Assembly: GCA_930367215.1 (NCBI GenBank) | Contig: OV884056.1 | Coordinates: forward strand, 48,980,308-49,044,307 | Source: Pollenia angustigena | Taxonomy: Eukaryota; Arthropoda; Insecta; Diptera; Polleniidae | Direction: 5' to 3' | DNA: 64,000 bases | Shown: positions 62,836 through 64,000 of the stretch, piece by piece | Position numbering within the stretch: the stretch's first letter is position 1 | Layout of the letters: every line of letters begins with the position of its first letter | Notes under the pieces: generated by a model | What the model was told of the DNA's origin: nothing | Database searches by the model: none | Seen by the model: the letters and a program-made list of their open reading frames with translations, nothing else | Made by a program: the position numbers and the translations under genes

Positions 62836-64000
62836 ATTCCACGAAGAGTGCCCTTAATTTACTAAAATGAAGTATAACATTCCATGGTTAATACAGTGGA
62901 TGCTGCAGACTGCACATAAGAACACTTTTAACGATAAAATTCTTATATCACAAATATATGCACTGTCTCTTCAAATCATCAAACGAGTTTTTAATATCAA
63001 GTTGTTTCGGAGGAAAATACCAACAAAATCATATAGAAGTACAAACAAATAGGAAATTTTTAAAGTGATGTGTAGTTATAAAAACTGATGTAAATGTCGC
63101 AACTGCATCTTTAATATCTATATGTATTAGGATTCCCTAAATATTTATATACTCAGCAGGAATACTTTCTTTGTAAACAGGGCTGCAAGACTTTGGGGAT
63201 TGATCCCCAAAGTTGGGGATTTCATGTGAGCTAAAAGGACAAAGAAAGTAATTTGGAGATTGGGGACTTTTTTGGGGATTAAAAAAAATCAGGGATTAAA
63301 AAAAAATCAGGGATTTTTTGAGGATTTTACACATTTTTAATATACTAGATGACCCGTGCGAATATATCGCACCGTTAGTTGTAATTTTTGTAACATAAAA
63401 TGAAAATAAGTAATAGAAATTTTAGTAACTTCAATACATTTTAAAATATAATTTTTATCAATGAAAATATTAATTTTTCAATTTCTTATTATTTTTCGTC
63501 ATTAGTGTTAGAAATAAGCTTTAAAATGAGATATCATTCATAAAATTTGATGCGGTGGTATGGGAGATATTTGCAACCGACAAAAAAAAGTGCTTTAGAA
63601 ATAATATATATGATTTTCCCTTCTTTTATTATGTACGCGTATTTTTCTTTGTTTTGTGTATAAAATACGAAAAAAAGTAGCAAAATTTTTATATTGCTCT
63701 TATCAACAGCTAAAACGTGTAAAGGGTCATAAATAAGATTAACATTTTTGTTAAGTGTAATATAAACTTATGTTATTATTCTTGAGTGAGTGTTTAAAAA
63801 GGATGAAAAATTTAAAAAAAGAATCTAAAACCGTTGACAACACATACAATTATTGATTTATTAAAGACAATTGTCAAGCAAATATTTCTTTCCCAAAAAT
63901 AAGTAAATATGAAAGACAATATTATAAAGTTTGGAAAAAAGAAGGCTGGGCTATTGGTAAGTACTTGTGATGCATCGAAGTATTAAGTTAATGATAGATG
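62836..64000. other. No intact gene; GGGGATT-rich tract and GATGACCCGTGCG fragment
   Basis: At about 63185-63330 GGGGATT and AGGGATT phrases recur as a low-complexity tract. At about 63345 the phrase TACTAGATGACCCGTGCG resembles the start of the GCTGACCC-type repeats, possibly a diverged member. The remainder is AT-rich and unassigned. Confidence 0.4.

Overview
This is AT-rich eukaryotic nuclear DNA, most likely from a higher (calyptrate-type) fly. The reasons are a spliced insect-type heme peroxidase gene with short introns and GT-AG borders, repeats resembling the mini-me/DINE-1 (Helentron-associated) family with (GTCY)n and (TA)n tracts, and decayed mariner, hAT, piggyBac-like, Penelope-like and non-LTR elements. 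The assignment to a fly is inference; no rRNA or host tRNA gene was found.

The only convincing host gene lies on the minus strand at 50006-57559. It is a secreted animal heme peroxidase with a clip-like cysteine-rich N-terminal segment. I resolve eight exons in mutually consistent phases, 808 complete codons. The last visible exon ends on a perfect GTAAGT donor that overlaps an in-frame TAA, so a short C-terminal exon is probably missing from my model. Intron 1 is 3.7 kb and full of repeats; the other introns are 72-656 bp. The distal and proximal histidines are present, but the residues that tie heme covalently in myeloperoxidase are replaced.

1-49 kb is almost entirely repetitive. It holds 1.3 kb TA-flanked CACAG elements (3874-5193, 42841-44165), hAT-like elements with 8-bp duplications (8757-9750, 18045-20069, 28665-29162, 41442-41622, 44558-44685), Harbinger-like TTA/TAA-flanked MITEs, three internally deleted mariner-type elements (10430-11245, 27320-27738, 32160-33068), a tRNA-derived SINE family (four copies), long foldbacks (11980-14268, 25214-26352), mini-me-like repeats with about 152-bp internal units, and a truncated non-LTR reverse transcriptase pseudogene (36191-38636). 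Many are nested, and several insertions can be dated relative to each other because an uninterrupted paralogous copy or a broken reading frame shows the empty site.

57.6-64 kb, upstream of the peroxidase, holds more MITEs (58643-59689 with nested copies, 60343-60788, 60802-61049), a piggyBac-like C-terminal remnant (61750-61981) and a Penelope-like GIY-YIG remnant (62408-62835). No new multi-gene system is apparent. The most notable signals are the altered heme site of the peroxidase and the unusually readable insertion stratigraphy. All calls come from reading the sequence by eye; family names rest on terminal repeats, target duplications and recognisable protein motifs.
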